NCBI RefSeq assembly: GCF_006483445.1
Contig: NZ_PPPT01000151.1
Coordinates: forward strand, 1-37,243
Reading direction: 5' to 3'
Length of the DNA stretch: 37,243 nucleotides
DNA from: Bradyrhizobium guangdongense
GTDB taxonomy: Bacteria; Pseudomonadota; Alphaproteobacteria; Rhizobiales; Xanthobacteraceae
In this document: in pieces, positions 1 to 7,741 of the stretch
Layout: the number at the start of each line of letters is the position of its first letter
How positions within the stretch are numbered: the first letter of the stretch is position 1
The notes under the pieces: model-generated
What the model saw: only the letters and a program-made list of their open reading frames with translations
Database searches by the model: none
Told to the model about the DNA's origin: nothing
Program-made: the position numbers and the translations under genes

Positions 1-30
1 TCGCGACTTTGTCGCGCCCCGAAATGACGG
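1..30. repeat. REP-like intergenic repeat, cut by window edge
   Basis: This is the terminal arm of the CGTCATTCCGGGGCG-type repeat, read here as its complement, ending in CGCCCCGAAATGACGG. One base differs from most copies (CGAAATGACG instead of CGGAATGACG). The arm itself folds through TCGCGAC/GTCGCG. It lies just after the stop codon of the glutathione transferase gene and may help terminate its transcript. The other arm is outside the window. Confidence 0.7.
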
Positions 31-41
31 GCAGCGTTAGC

Positions 42-746
42 TTACTTCTTTCCCAACACTTCCTTCGCACGCTGACCGAACATGATCTTGCGTGATTCCT
101 CGTCGAACGGTTCCTTGACGAATTTCCCGATTGCGAGCCCCGCCTGCACTTGCGGCCGGGCGCGCACGGCGGCGTACCAGCGCTTCACGCCTGGGTAGTC
201 ATCCAGCGTAAAGCCCTGCGCCTTGTGGGTCATGGTCCATGGGAAGCAGGCGATGTCGGCGATGGAATAGTCCTCGCCCGCGACATAGGCGCCGGTTTTT
301 TCGAGTTGCCGGTCGAGCACGCCGTAGAGCCGCGCCGCCTCGTCGCGATAGCGCTCGATCGCGTAGGGAATTTTCTCGGCCGCATAGAGCGCAAAGTGGC
401 CGTGCTGGCCGAGCATGGGACCGAGCCCGGCCATCTGCCACATCACCCACTGGATGGTGCGCGAGCGGCCGCGCAGATCGGCGGGCAGGAAGCGGCCGGT
501 CTTCTCGGCGAGATAGATCAGGATGGCGCCGGTCTCGAACGCCGAGAACGGCTCGCCGCCATCGGCAGGCTCGTGATCGACGATTGCGGGAATCCGGTTG
601 TTGGGGGAGACCGCCAGGAATTCGGGACGAAACTGTTCGCCGGTGCGGATGTTGACGGGAATGACCTGATAGGGGAGCCCGAGTTCCTCCAGCATGATCG
701 AGATCTTCCAGCCGTTCGGCGTCGGCGCGTAGTAGAGATCGATCAT
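42..746 (-). CDS. glutathione S-transferase family protein (Ure2p/YghU-like)
   Basis: A 234-residue protein with an N-terminal thioredoxin-like domain (about 1-85; MIDLYYAPTPNGWK, then the cis-proline region NNRIPAIVD and an acidic glutathione-contact stretch SAFETGAILIYLAEK). An all-helical C-terminal domain follows, with the family signature AGEDYSIADIACFPW. The TPNGWK start and length fit the Ure2p-like/YfcG-YghU (nu-class) GSTs, which act as disulfide-bond reductases or peroxidases using glutathione; the substrate here is unknown. I chose the ATG at 746 because GGAAGG lies just upstream. An in-frame ATG six codons earlier (764) has no ribosome-binding site. The gene is divergent from the MetE-like gene. 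It is cytosolic, with no signal peptide. Confidence 0.88.
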   Translation of the reverse strand: MIDLYYAPTPNGWKISIMLEELGLPYQVIPVNIRTGEQFRPEFLAVSPNNRIPAIVDHEPADGGEPFSAFETGAILIYLAEKTGRFLPADLRGRSRTIQWVMWQMAGLGPMLGQHGHFALYAAEKIPYAIERYRDEAARLYGVLDRQLEKTGAYVAGEDYSIADIACFPWTMTHKAQGFTLDDYPGVKRWYAAVRARPQVQAGLAIGKFVKEPFDEESRKIMFGQRAKEVLGKK

Positions 747-856
747 GACCTTCCCTGTCGACATCGCCGGCTAAAAGCCCGACTTTTGTTGTTCTGTACC
801 TCGACGTTAAGACATGGCAGGAAGGTGCGCAACGAGAACCGATGCGGGAGGCCGCC

Positions 857-1879
857 ATGCTGTTTCCAACCACGATTGCCGGCTCCTTGCCGAAGCCGGA
901 ATGGCTCGCCGAGCCGAACATGCTCTGGGCGCCCTGGAAGGCGAAGGGCGAGGAGCTCTTGCGCGCCAAGCGCGACGCGACGCTGATCTGGTTGAAGATC
1001 CAGGAAGACGCCGGCATCGACATCGTCACCGAGGGCGAGCAGGCCCGGCAGCACTTCGTGCACGGTTTTCTCGAGAAGATCGACGGCATCGACTTCGCGC
1101 ACAAGGTCGAGATGGGAATCCGAAAAGATCGCTACAAGGCGATGGTGCCGCAGGTCGTAGCACCCCTGCAGCTGAAGGAGCGTGTCCATGCGTTCGAGGC
1201 GCGCGTGACCCGGACGCACACCAAGCGGAAGGTCAAGTTCACCCTGCCCGGCCCGATGACCATCATCGACACCATCGCCGACCGCTACTATGGCGACCGC
1301 GTGAAGATGGCCTTTGCCTTCGCCGAGTTGTTGAACGCGGAGGCCAAGGCGTTGCAGGCCGACGGCGTCGATCTCATCCAGTTCGATGAGCCCGCCTTCA
1401 ACGTCTACATGGACGAGGTCAACGACTGGGGCATCAAGGCGCTGGAGCGCGCCGCCGAGGGGCTGACCTGCGCCACCGCCGTGCACATCTGCTACGGCTA
1501 CGGCATCAAGGCCAACACCGACTGGAAGGAAACGCTCGGCGCACAGTGGCGGCAGTATGAGCAGATATTCCCCGCGATCGACGCCAGCCCGATCCAGCAG
1601 GTCGCGATCGAATGCCGCAATTCCAAGGTGCCGCTCGATCTGCTCGCGCTGCTCAAGAACAAGATCGTGCAGGCCGGCGTGATCGACGTCGCGAGCGACA
1701 CCGTCGAGACCGCCGAAGACGTCGTCAAGGTGATCGAGGACGTCGCAAAGTTCGTGCCCAAGAACAACATTACCGCCACGACCAATTGCGGCATGGCGCC
1801 GATGCGGCGGGATATCGCGGAAGCAAAACTGATGGCGCTCGGCACCGGCGCGGCATTGGCGCGCGAGAAGCTCAGGTGA
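857..1879 (+). CDS. core-type cobalamin-independent methionine synthase (MetE C-terminal domain family)
   Basis: A 340-residue TIM-barrel protein matching only the catalytic C-terminal half of MetE (full MetE is about 750 residues). It starts MLFPTTIAGSLPKPEWL, the usual entry to this domain. The zinc and homocysteine ligands are visible as H210-x-C212 (AVHICYGYG), E252 (VAIECRNS) and C311 (TTNCGMAPM). QFDEPAF (175-181) is the conserved folate/active-site strand. The family methylates homocysteine to methionine. Short core enzymes lack the N-terminal folate-binding barrel, so the methyl donor is uncertain and may be a corrinoid protein. I chose ATG 857 over ATG 842 because GGGAGG lies eight bases upstream. 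The stop codon overlaps the start of the next small gene by one base, so the two are probably translationally coupled. Confidence 0.9.
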   Translation: MLFPTTIAGSLPKPEWLAEPNMLWAPWKAKGEELLRAKRDATLIWLKIQEDAGIDIVTEGEQARQHFVHGFLEKIDGIDFAHKVEMGIRKDRYKAMVPQVVAPLQLKERVHAFEARVTRTHTKRKVKFTLPGPMTIIDTIADRYYGDRVKMAFAFAELLNAEAKALQADGVDLIQFDEPAFNVYMDEVNDWGIKALERAAEGLTCATAVHICYGYGIKANTDWKETLGAQWRQYEQIFPAIDASPIQQVAIECRNSKVPLDLLALLKNKIVQAGVIDVASDTVETAEDVVKVIEDVAKFVPKNNITATTNCGMAPMRRDIAEAKLMALGTGAALAREKLR

Positions 1880-2115
1880 TGGCGACTGCGATGCGTGTTG
1901 CTTCCGTCATCTTCGTGCTGGGTGCATTCGTGCTGCCGGCCCGCGCGGAAGATCGCTCCGTGCTGGCCAACTGCAAGGCGATGGTGGAACGCGCCTCAAA
2001 AGACTCGAACGCGGCAAGCGAGGCCGAGCTCTCACGCTGCCGCCAGGTGATCCGCGAATGGGCGCTGCGCGATGCGCGGATGACTGTCGACGAACAGGGC
2101 CGGCCGCTGCGCTAG
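1879..2115 (+). CDS. small secreted hypothetical protein (78 aa)
   Basis: The protein opens with a clear signal peptide (MATAMRVASVIFVLGAFVLP, cleavage after ARA, before EDRSV). The mature part is about 55 residues with two cysteines (C32 and C54), enough for one periplasmic disulfide. I do not recognise the family. The start codon overlaps the MetE-like stop (TGATG), which implies coupled translation in a two-gene operon. The stop codon TAG sits in a CTAG shared with the convergent gene on the other strand. Function unknown; the gene call is supported by the signal peptide and the coupling. Confidence 0.75.
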   Translation: MATAMRVASVIFVLGAFVLPARAEDRSVLANCKAMVERASKDSNAASEAELSRCRQVIREWALRDARMTVDEQGRPLR

Positions 2116-2729
2116 GCTGTGGCTGTCGGATGCAGCACCGGCTGGTAACCTGCAGCAAGAGCGCGTAGCGCGCTCGGTGGCGTCAGCAGTTTCGCTTCGG
2201 TGAGTTTGCGGTCGTCGACCGCATATCCTGCCGGCGACCACAGCAGCGCCTTTCCCCGCACGATCAGAAAACTCTCCTCACCCTGCTGCAGCATGGCGCC
2301 GTCAGGCAATTCGGCTGATGGCATCGGCAGCGCATGCAGCCGCTTCTGGCCGCGATCGAGCCGCTCGCCGTGCAGCACGGCATCCATCGCCTTCGCGCTG
2401 ATCCCGCTCACGCCGTTGCCCTTCTCCCACGCCGCGCGAAAACGTTTTGCATCCTCGCGGCGGCAGAAGAAACAGGGACGATGGCCCGCGGCAAAGGCGG
2501 TGGCCTCGTCGAGGAAAAACAGCTCGGTCCAACTTCGCCGCGCCATCACCGGCCGTCGCCAGCCGCGGAATTCGCAGAGACATGTGATCCAGGCCGGCGT
2601 CGACCAACGCTTGTTCAGCAGCGTCTTCGTCGCTGGATCATGGATGATGCCGCGATTGCCGGTGAAGAGACCGCGATGCGGCGTTGCGATGATGTCGCCG
2701 GTGGGCGTGACGCGGTTTTGCAGGGGCAT
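2112..2729 (-). CDS. conserved hypothetical protein with Cys4 motif resembling the Ada zinc site
   Basis: A 205-residue soluble protein starting MPLQNRVTPTGDIIATPHRG. Four cysteines form two close pairs, C50-x-C52 (WITCLCEFRG) and C86-x2-C89. The second pair lies in AAGHRPCFFCRREDAKRF, which closely resembles the GFRPCKRC zinc-ligand turn of the Ada methyl-phosphotriester domain. A single structural or reactive zinc is therefore a reasonable inference. The family is recognisable as widespread and uncharacterised in alphaproteobacteria, but I know of no assigned function. I chose the ATG at 2729 because the upstream frame runs through an intergenic repeat. Its stop shares the CTAG at 2112-2115 with the convergent small gene. 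Confidence 0.75.
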   Translation of the reverse strand: MPLQNRVTPTGDIIATPHRGLFTGNRGIIHDPATKTLLNKRWSTPAWITCLCEFRGWRRPVMARRSWTELFFLDEATAFAAGHRPCFFCRREDAKRFRAAWEKGNGVSGISAKAMDAVLHGERLDRGQKRLHALPMPSAELPDGAMLQQGEESFLIVRGKALLWSPAGYAVDDRKLTEAKLLTPPSALRALAAGYQPVLHPTATA

Positions 2730-2740
2730 GGTGGTGCGGC

Positions 2741-2890
2741 TCTTCTCCCTGTCCCCGTTCTTACGGGGAGAGGGTCGGGGTGAGGGGCTGCATCCGCGAA
2801 TACGGTGAGAGTCGGACTCGCGGAGAGTCCCCCTCACCCGGATCGCATCTTCGATGCAATCCGGCCTCTCCCCGCAAGCGGGGAGAGGCG
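2741..2890. repeat. palindromic intergenic repeat of the CTCTCCCCG...CGGGGAGAG type
   Basis: Two hairpins (CCCCGTTCTTACGGGGAGAG near 2753 and CCTCTCCCCGCAAGCGGGGAGAGG near 2864-2887) enclose arms GGGTGAGGGG / CCCCCTCACCC that also pair with each other. This is a common Bradyrhizobium/rhizobial intergenic repeat. It separates the Cys4 gene from gpt and may terminate or stabilise the gpt transcript. Confidence 0.75.
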
Positions 2891-2898
2891 AAGAAAGA

Positions 2899-3417
2899 TC
2901 ACGCCGCCCCGTCGCGGAGCGGCGGGTGGTAGGACAGCGCGGTGTCCCAGGGGAAGAAGATCCAGGTGTCCTGCGACACTTCGGTGATGAAGGTGTCGAC
3001 CAGCGGACGGCCCTTCGGCTTGGCGTAGACGGTGGCGAAATGCGCATCGGGCAGCATCTCGCGCACCAGCTTGCCGGTCTTGCCGGTGTCGACAAGATCG
3101 TCGACGATCAACAGCCCCTTGCCGGTGCCGCCGCCGAGCTCCATCGCCGCGTCGGAGATACCTTTCAGGACCTGCAGCTCGCCCTGCTTGTCGTGGTCGT
3201 AGCTCGCGATGCAGACAGTATCGATGATGCGCACACCGAGCTCGCGCGCGACGATCGCCGCCGGCACCAGACCGCCGCGGGTGATGGCGATCACCGCGTG
3301 GAACGGGCCGACCTCGTTGAGCCGCCAGGTCAGCGCCCGACAATCGCGGTGGAACTGGTCCCACGAGACCGGAAAGGCCTTGCCCGCCCGTTCCTGCGCA
3401 CTCAATTCACCGTTCAT
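2899..3417 (-). CDS. gpt: xanthine phosphoribosyltransferase
   Basis: A 172-residue type I phosphoribosyltransferase. The PRPP-binding signature is LLIVDDLVDTGKT (102-114, with D106/D107). The pyrophosphate loop is AITRGGLVPA (44-53), and the C-terminal hood IFFPWDTALSYHPP (153-166) is typical of Gpt, including the WD that contacts the purine. It converts xanthine (and guanine) plus PRPP to XMP/GMP in purine salvage, in the cytosol or at the inner face of the membrane. Length matches the alphaproteobacterial family. The gene lies 38 bases downstream of, and in the same direction as, the molybdopterin-binding protein gene, so they may be co-transcribed. Confidence 0.93.
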   Translation of the reverse strand: MNGELSAQERAGKAFPVSWDQFHRDCRALTWRLNEVGPFHAVIAITRGGLVPAAIVARELGVRIIDTVCIASYDHDKQGELQVLKGISDAAMELGGGTGKGLLIVDDLVDTGKTGKLVREMLPDAHFATVYAKPKGRPLVDTFITEVSQDTWIFFPWDTALSYHPPLRDGAA

Positions 3418-3455
3418 CCTTCTCTCCTGACAATCCCTTCGTCCGGCAGTCCGTG

Positions 3456-4193
3456 CTACCGAGTCACGTTCAATCCTGCCAGCATTTCCTTCACGGCGGC
3501 CATGGCGGCCGCGAGCTTCTCCGGATCGCGCGAGCGCACCACCAGATTGGTGTTCGGCTTCTGCTCCTCGTCCATGAAGGGATAACTGCCGATGATGGTG
3601 TCCGGATGGGCCTCGGCGATGGCCCGCAGGGGGCTGCCGATGTCGCCTTCCCGCGCGTTGGCGCGGACCGTGTCGGACAACATGCGGACGCCGGACTTCA
3701 GCTTTGGCGACACGATGTCCATCATCGCCTGCATGATCGAGGGAACACCGGCCATCACGATGACATTGCCGATCTTGAAGCCTGGGGCGAGGATGGTCGC
3801 GCTCTGGATCAGCTCGGCGCCGTCGGGGATGCGGGCCATGCGCAGGCGCGCCTCGTTGAGGTCCTGCTCGCTCCAGCGCTCGCGGAAGCGCGCCACCACT
3901 TCCGGGTGATGGTCGATGCCGACGCCAAAGGCCTTGGCCACGCTGTCGGCGGTGATGTCGTCATGGGTCGGCCCGATGCCGCCGGTCGTGAAGACGTAGG
4001 TGTAGCGCTTTCGCAGTGCATCCAAGGCGGCGATGATGTCGGCCTCGTCGTCGGAGACGACCCGGACTTCCTTGAGGTCGATGCCGATATTGGTCAGGTA
4101 CTCGGCGATGAAGCCGATATTCTTGTCCTTGGTCCGGCCCGAGAGGATCTCGTCCCCGATCACCAGAATGCCCGCCGTGACGATCTCGCTCAT
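3456..4193 (-). CDS. competence/damage-inducible protein A family, MoaB/Mog molybdopterin-binding domain
   Basis: A 245-residue protein. The N-terminal two thirds is a MoaB/Mog fold: TAGILVIGDEILSGRTKDKN (6-25), then the hallmark TTGGIGPTHDD (69-79) that binds the molybdopterin phosphate or, in CinA, a nucleotide. It lacks the C-terminal nicotinamide deamidase (PncC) domain of full CinA, so it belongs to the short CinA-like class. Related proteins hydrolyse ADP-ribose or bind molybdopterin; which applies here cannot be told. I prefer ATG 4193 (MSEIVTAG) to ATG 4208 because conserved homology begins there. It lies upstream of gpt on the same strand and divergent from the Anbu locus. Confidence 0.85.
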   Translation of the reverse strand: MSEIVTAGILVIGDEILSGRTKDKNIGFIAEYLTNIGIDLKEVRVVSDDEADIIAALDALRKRYTYVFTTGGIGPTHDDITADSVAKAFGVGIDHHPEVVARFRERWSEQDLNEARLRMARIPDGAELIQSATILAPGFKIGNVIVMAGVPSIMQAMMDIVSPKLKSGVRMLSDTVRANAREGDIGSPLRAIAEAHPDTIIGSYPFMDEEQKPNTNLVVRSRDPEKLAAAMAAVKEMLAGLNVTR

Positions 4194-4344
4194 AAACCCG
4201 TTCCTCAACCTGTGGCGCCAACTTTGCCGAGGTAACGCGTTGAAGTCACGCGCTTTTGCTGCCGAAATAAGCAGTCCTCAGCCATTTTTTCAGGCAGCTT
4301 TTCGCCCCGACAAGCCAAATGCCGTCAGTCCATGCATATCGCGC

Positions 4345-4360
4345 TGGCCCGGCCCTTGCT
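4345..4360 (+). promoter_or_regulatory. sigma-54 (RpoN) promoter of the Anbu locus
   Basis: The sequence TGGCCCGGCCCTTGCT matches the sigma-54 consensus TGGCACG-N4-TTGCW at every defined position except one (A to C at position 5). The invariant GG (-24) and GC (-12) have correct spacing. Transcription would start near 4371, leaving a leader of about 48 bases before the ATG at 4419. This rules out the ATG at 4377 as a practical start. An activator such as NtrC would be needed; I did not find a clean NtrC site in 4209-4344. Anbu loci in other proteobacteria have been linked to nitrogen limitation, which agrees. Confidence 0.7.
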
Positions 4361-4418
4361 ACCACCCCGATAAGTCATGCACTCTCCCCGCATGGCCACG
4401 GAGAACAAGTCGGGATCT

Positions 4419-5837
4419 ATGGCAGTCGCGTTCGATGAGATGAACATTCCCGGGGGGGACCTCCGTCCCGCCTATCAGGAGCTGGCACGCTGGCTCAAGG
4501 AGACGCCTCCCGAGGCGCTCGAATATCGCCGTCAGGAGGCGGAGCTTCTATTCCGCCGCATCGGCATCACCTTCGCCGTCTATGGCGATGCCGAGGCGAC
4601 CGAACGGCTGATCCCGTTCGATGTGATCCCCCGCATCATGTCCGGAAGCGAATGGGCGCTGCTGGAAAAGGGCCTGAAGCAGCGCGTCCGCGCGCTCAAC
4701 ATGTTCCTGCGCGACATTTATCACGGCCGCGAGGTGCTGCGCGCCGAGATCGTGCCCGACGACCTCATCTTCCAGAACCCCGTGTTCCGGCCCGAGATGA
4801 ACGGCCAGCAGGTGCCGCACGACGTCTATGTGCACATCGCCGGCATCGACATCGTCCGGATCGACGCCAACGACTTCATCGTGCTGGAGGACAATGCGCG
4901 CACGCCGTCCGGCGTGTCCTACATGCTGGAAAACCGCGAGATCATGATGCGGCTGTTTCCGGACCTGTTCGCCCGCCACAGGGTGGCGCCGGTCGAGCGA
5001 TATCCGGACGAGCTGCTCTCGGCGCTGCGTTCGGTCGCGCCGCAAGGCGCCTCGGGCGAGCCAACGGTCGCGCTGCTGACCCCCGGCGTCTACAACTCCG
5101 CCTATTACGAGCACTCCTTCCTCGCCGACAAGCTCGGCATCGAGCTCGTGGAAGGGCGGGATCTCATCGTCAAGAACAATGAAGTGTTCATGCGGACGAC
5201 CGAGGGCGTGAAACGGGTCGACGTCATCTACCGCCGCGTCGACGACGATTTTCTCGATCCCCTCACCTTCCGTCCCGACTCCGTGCTCGGTGTGCCCGGC
5301 CTGATGTCGGCCTATGCGGCCGGCAACATCACGCTCGCGAACGCTGTCGGCACAGGAATCGCTGACGACAAGGCGATCTACTCCTACATGCCTGACATCG
5401 TGAAGTTCTACCTCGGCGAGGAGCCGATCCTGAAGAACGTGCCGACCTGGCGCTGCCGCGAGCCGAAGGATCTCGCCTATGTGCTCGACAATCTCGGCGA
5501 GCTCGTGGTGAAGGAAGTGCACGGCTCCGGCGGTTACGGCATGCTGATCGGGCCGGCCGCGACCAAAGCGACGATCGAGGCCTTCCGCGAGAAATTGAAG
5601 CGCGAACCGGAAGGTTTCATCGCACAGCCGACGCTGGCGCTCTCGACCTGCCCGACCTGCACGGCGTCGGGCCTTGCGCCACGCCATGTCGATCTTCGCC
5701 CCTTCGTGCTGACCGGCAGCAAGACCACCACCATCGTGCCCGGCGGCCTGACCCGTGTTGCGCTGAAGGAAGGTTCGCTCGTGGTCAATTCGAGCCAGGG
5801 CGGCGGCACCAAAGACACCTGGATACTGGACGAGTAG
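4419..5837 (+). CDS. circularly permuted ATP-grasp protein (COG2308) of the Anbu locus
   Basis: A 472-residue cytosolic protein. LEDNARTPSGVSYMLENR (156-173) and the glycine-rich ATP loop VKEVHGSGGYGML (364-376) are hallmarks of the circularly permuted ATP-grasp family (old names DUF404/DUF407). Family members are predicted amidoligases that join an amino or carboxyl group on a peptide or protein using ATP. In many proteobacteria they sit with alpha-E, transglutaminase and Anbu genes, exactly as here. I prefer the start at 4419 (MAVAFDEMN) because the predicted sigma-54 start site leaves upstream ATGs with almost no leader; ATG 4392 remains possible. The next gene starts four bases after the stop, so the two form an operon. 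The ligated substrate is unknown. Confidence 0.9.
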   Translation: MAVAFDEMNIPGGDLRPAYQELARWLKETPPEALEYRRQEAELLFRRIGITFAVYGDAEATERLIPFDVIPRIMSGSEWALLEKGLKQRVRALNMFLRDIYHGREVLRAEIVPDDLIFQNPVFRPEMNGQQVPHDVYVHIAGIDIVRIDANDFIVLEDNARTPSGVSYMLENREIMMRLFPDLFARHRVAPVERYPDELLSALRSVAPQGASGEPTVALLTPGVYNSAYYEHSFLADKLGIELVEGRDLIVKNNEVFMRTTEGVKRVDVIYRRVDDDFLDPLTFRPDSVLGVPGLMSAYAAGNITLANAVGTGIADDKAIYSYMPDIVKFYLGEEPILKNVPTWRCREPKDLAYVLDNLGELVVKEVHGSGGYGMLIGPAATKATIEAFREKLKREPEGFIAQPTLALSTCPTCTASGLAPRHVDLRPFVLTGSKTTTIVPGGLTRVALKEGSLVVNSSQGGGTKDTWILDE

Positions 5838-5841
5838 AGAG

Positions 5842-6786
5842 ATGCTGTCGCGTACCGCCGAAAACCTCTACTGGCTCGCCCGCTATGTCGAACGCGCGGA
5901 ATATCTCGCGCGCACCATCGACGCGACGCTGCGCGTCACCGCACTTCCCGCCGCCTATATCGGCAAGACCAACGAATGGGACTCGGCGCTTTTGACCGCC
6001 GGCGTCGCCGCGAGCTTCTATCAGAAGTATGAGGAAGCCAACGAGCACAATGTCGTCGACTACCTCTCGTTCTCGACGGACAACCCATCCTCGATCCGGA
6101 ACTGCATCGAGGCGGCGCGGCTGAACTCGCGCTCGGTGCGCACGGCGCTGACGAGCGAGATGTGGGACACCATCAACTCGGCCTGGATCGAGTTGCAGGA
6201 GGTCTGGAGCAAGGGCACCTCGACGCGCGAGGATCTGGCAAAGTTTTTGCGCTTCGTGCAGGAGACCTCGCTGCGCTTCGACGGCTCGGCCTACCGGACC
6301 ATGCTGCGCAACGACGCCTACTGGTTCTCGCGCCTCGGCCTGCACCTGGAGCGCGCCGACAACACTGCGCGCATTCTCGACGTGAAGTATCACGTGCTGC
6401 TTCCCGAGGAGGAGCATGTCGGCGGTCCGCTCGACTTCTATCAGTGGAGCTCGATCCTGCGCTCGGTGTCGGCGCTGACGGCCTATCACTGGGTCTACCG
6501 CGAGACGCTTAAACCGTGGCTGGTCGCGGATCTGCTCATCCTCAACGGCACGCTGCCGCGGTCGCTGGCGAGCTGCTACGACAATCTCGTGCGCAACCTC
6601 GACCAGATCGGCGTCGCCTATGGCCGCCAGGGCCCGGCCCAGCGCCACGCCCGCGGCATCCGCAACCGGCTCGAACACTCCAATATGAACGACATCTTCC
6701 AGCATGGCGTGCATGAATTCATTCAGGAATTCATCGCCGACAATTCCAGGCTGGGCGAAATCATCACGAAGCAGTATTTGATCTGA
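5842..6786 (+). CDS. alpha-E domain protein (DUF403/COG2307) of the Anbu locus
   Basis: A 314-residue, nearly all-helical protein. It begins MLSRTAENLYWLARYVERAE, the signature of the alpha-E family, with repeated helical blocks such as YWFSRLGLHLERADNTARIL (residues about 155-174) and a C-terminal LEHSNMNDIFQHGVHEF stretch. The family is the constant partner of the circularly permuted ATP-grasp protein and is presumed to be a structural or substrate-presenting subunit; no catalytic motif is evident. It is separated from the ATP-grasp gene by four bases, with GAGTAGAGAG before the ATG. A REP-like hairpin follows before the transglutaminase gene and could reduce expression of distal genes. Confidence 0.92.
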   Translation: MLSRTAENLYWLARYVERAEYLARTIDATLRVTALPAAYIGKTNEWDSALLTAGVAASFYQKYEEANEHNVVDYLSFSTDNPSSIRNCIEAARLNSRSVRTALTSEMWDTINSAWIELQEVWSKGTSTREDLAKFLRFVQETSLRFDGSAYRTMLRNDAYWFSRLGLHLERADNTARILDVKYHVLLPEEEHVGGPLDFYQWSSILRSVSALTAYHWVYRETLKPWLVADLLILNGTLPRSLASCYDNLVRNLDQIGVAYGRQGPAQRHARGIRNRLEHSNMNDIFQHGVHEFIQEFIADNSRLGEIITKQYLI

Positions 6787-6794
6787 CCCACACA

Positions 6795-6873
6795 GTCGTT
6801 CCGGAGCGCGCGCAGCGCGAACCCGGAACCTCGAGATTCCGGGTTCGGCTCTTCGAGCCGCCCCGGAATGACG
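6795..6873. repeat. REP-like intergenic hairpin repeat inside the Anbu operon
   Basis: A 79-bp element with outer arms GTCGTTCCGG / CCGGAATGAC and inner arms GAACCCGGAA / TTCCGGGTTC. It belongs to the same family as the repeats at 12595, 14080, 18036 and 35804. It lies between the alpha-E stop and the transglutaminase start, an operon position where such hairpins often adjust the ratio of upstream to downstream mRNA. Confidence 0.75.
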
Positions 6874-6886
6874 GAATCGAGAAACC

Positions 6887-7729
6887 ATGCGCCTGCGAAT
6901 CCAGCACACCACCACCTATCGCTACGAGCCGCCGGCCACGAGCGTGATCCAGATCCTGCGCATGACACCCGGCAGCCATGACGGGCAGTATGTGGCGGAG
7001 TGGCAGATCGACGTCTCCACCGACACCAAGCTCGACATGCACGAGGACGCCTTCGGCAATGTGACGCATGTGCTGTCCTGCGGTCCCGTCGGCGACATCA
7101 AGATAACAGCCGAAGGCCTGATCGAGACCCACGACACCGGCGGCGTGCTGCGCGGCGCCGACGAGCGCTTTCCGGCCGGCATGTTTTTGCGCGCAACCGA
7201 CCTGACCACGGTCAACCCGGCCATGGCGGCGTTTGCAAAGAGCCTGCGCGCCGAGGCCGAGAGCGACACGCTCGGCTTCCTGCATTCGCTGATGTCGCAG
7301 GTCAGCGAGCACATGACGTTCGACGAGGATCCGACACATAGCGGCACCTCGGCGGCGGAGGCGTTTTCGCTCAAGCGCGGCGTCTGCCAGGACTATGCGC
7401 ATATCTTCATCGCCTGCGCGCGCAGCGCGGGCGTGCCGGCTCGCTTCGTCTCCGGCCACTTCTTGCGCTCCGACGGCACGGTGCATCAGGACGCGGGGCA
7501 CGCCTGGGCGGAGGCGTTCGTGCCTGATCTCGGCTGGGTCGGCTTCGATCCCGCCAACTGTCTCTGCTCGACTGATGCCCATGTCCGCGTTGCGATCGGG
7601 CTCGATTATCTCGGCGCCGCTCCCGTGCGCGGCACCCGCTATGGCGGCGGTGCGGAGACGCTGACGGTGGCGGTCAAGGTCGATCAGGCCGGACGTTCCG
7701 GGCAGTCGCAATCGCAGTGGCAGGGGTGA
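6887..7729 (+). CDS. transglutaminase-like cysteine protease of the Anbu locus
   Basis: A 280-residue protein with the bacterial transglutaminase N-terminal domain (1-80; MRLRIQHTTTYRYEPPATSV) and a transglutaminase-core domain (about 150-225). The catalytic triad is visible as C167 (KRGVCQDYAHIF), H205 (DAGHAWAEAF) and D221 (GFDPANC). There is no signal peptide, so it acts in the cytosol. Bacterial members are more likely peptidases or amide-bond hydrolases than crosslinkers. In this locus it may remove or process the modification made by the ATP-grasp protein; that role is inference. It is in the same direction as the two preceding genes, 100 bases downstream of alpha-E. It is convergent with the Sel1 gene 12 bases away. 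Confidence 0.9.
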   Translation: MRLRIQHTTTYRYEPPATSVIQILRMTPGSHDGQYVAEWQIDVSTDTKLDMHEDAFGNVTHVLSCGPVGDIKITAEGLIETHDTGGVLRGADERFPAGMFLRATDLTTVNPAMAAFAKSLRAEAESDTLGFLHSLMSQVSEHMTFDEDPTHSGTSAAEAFSLKRGVCQDYAHIFIACARSAGVPARFVSGHFLRSDGTVHQDAGHAWAEAFVPDLGWVGFDPANCLCSTDAHVRVAIGLDYLGAAPVRGTRYGGGAETLTVAVKVDQAGRSGQSQSQWQG

Positions 7730-7741
7730 CGGCGCGAGCGT

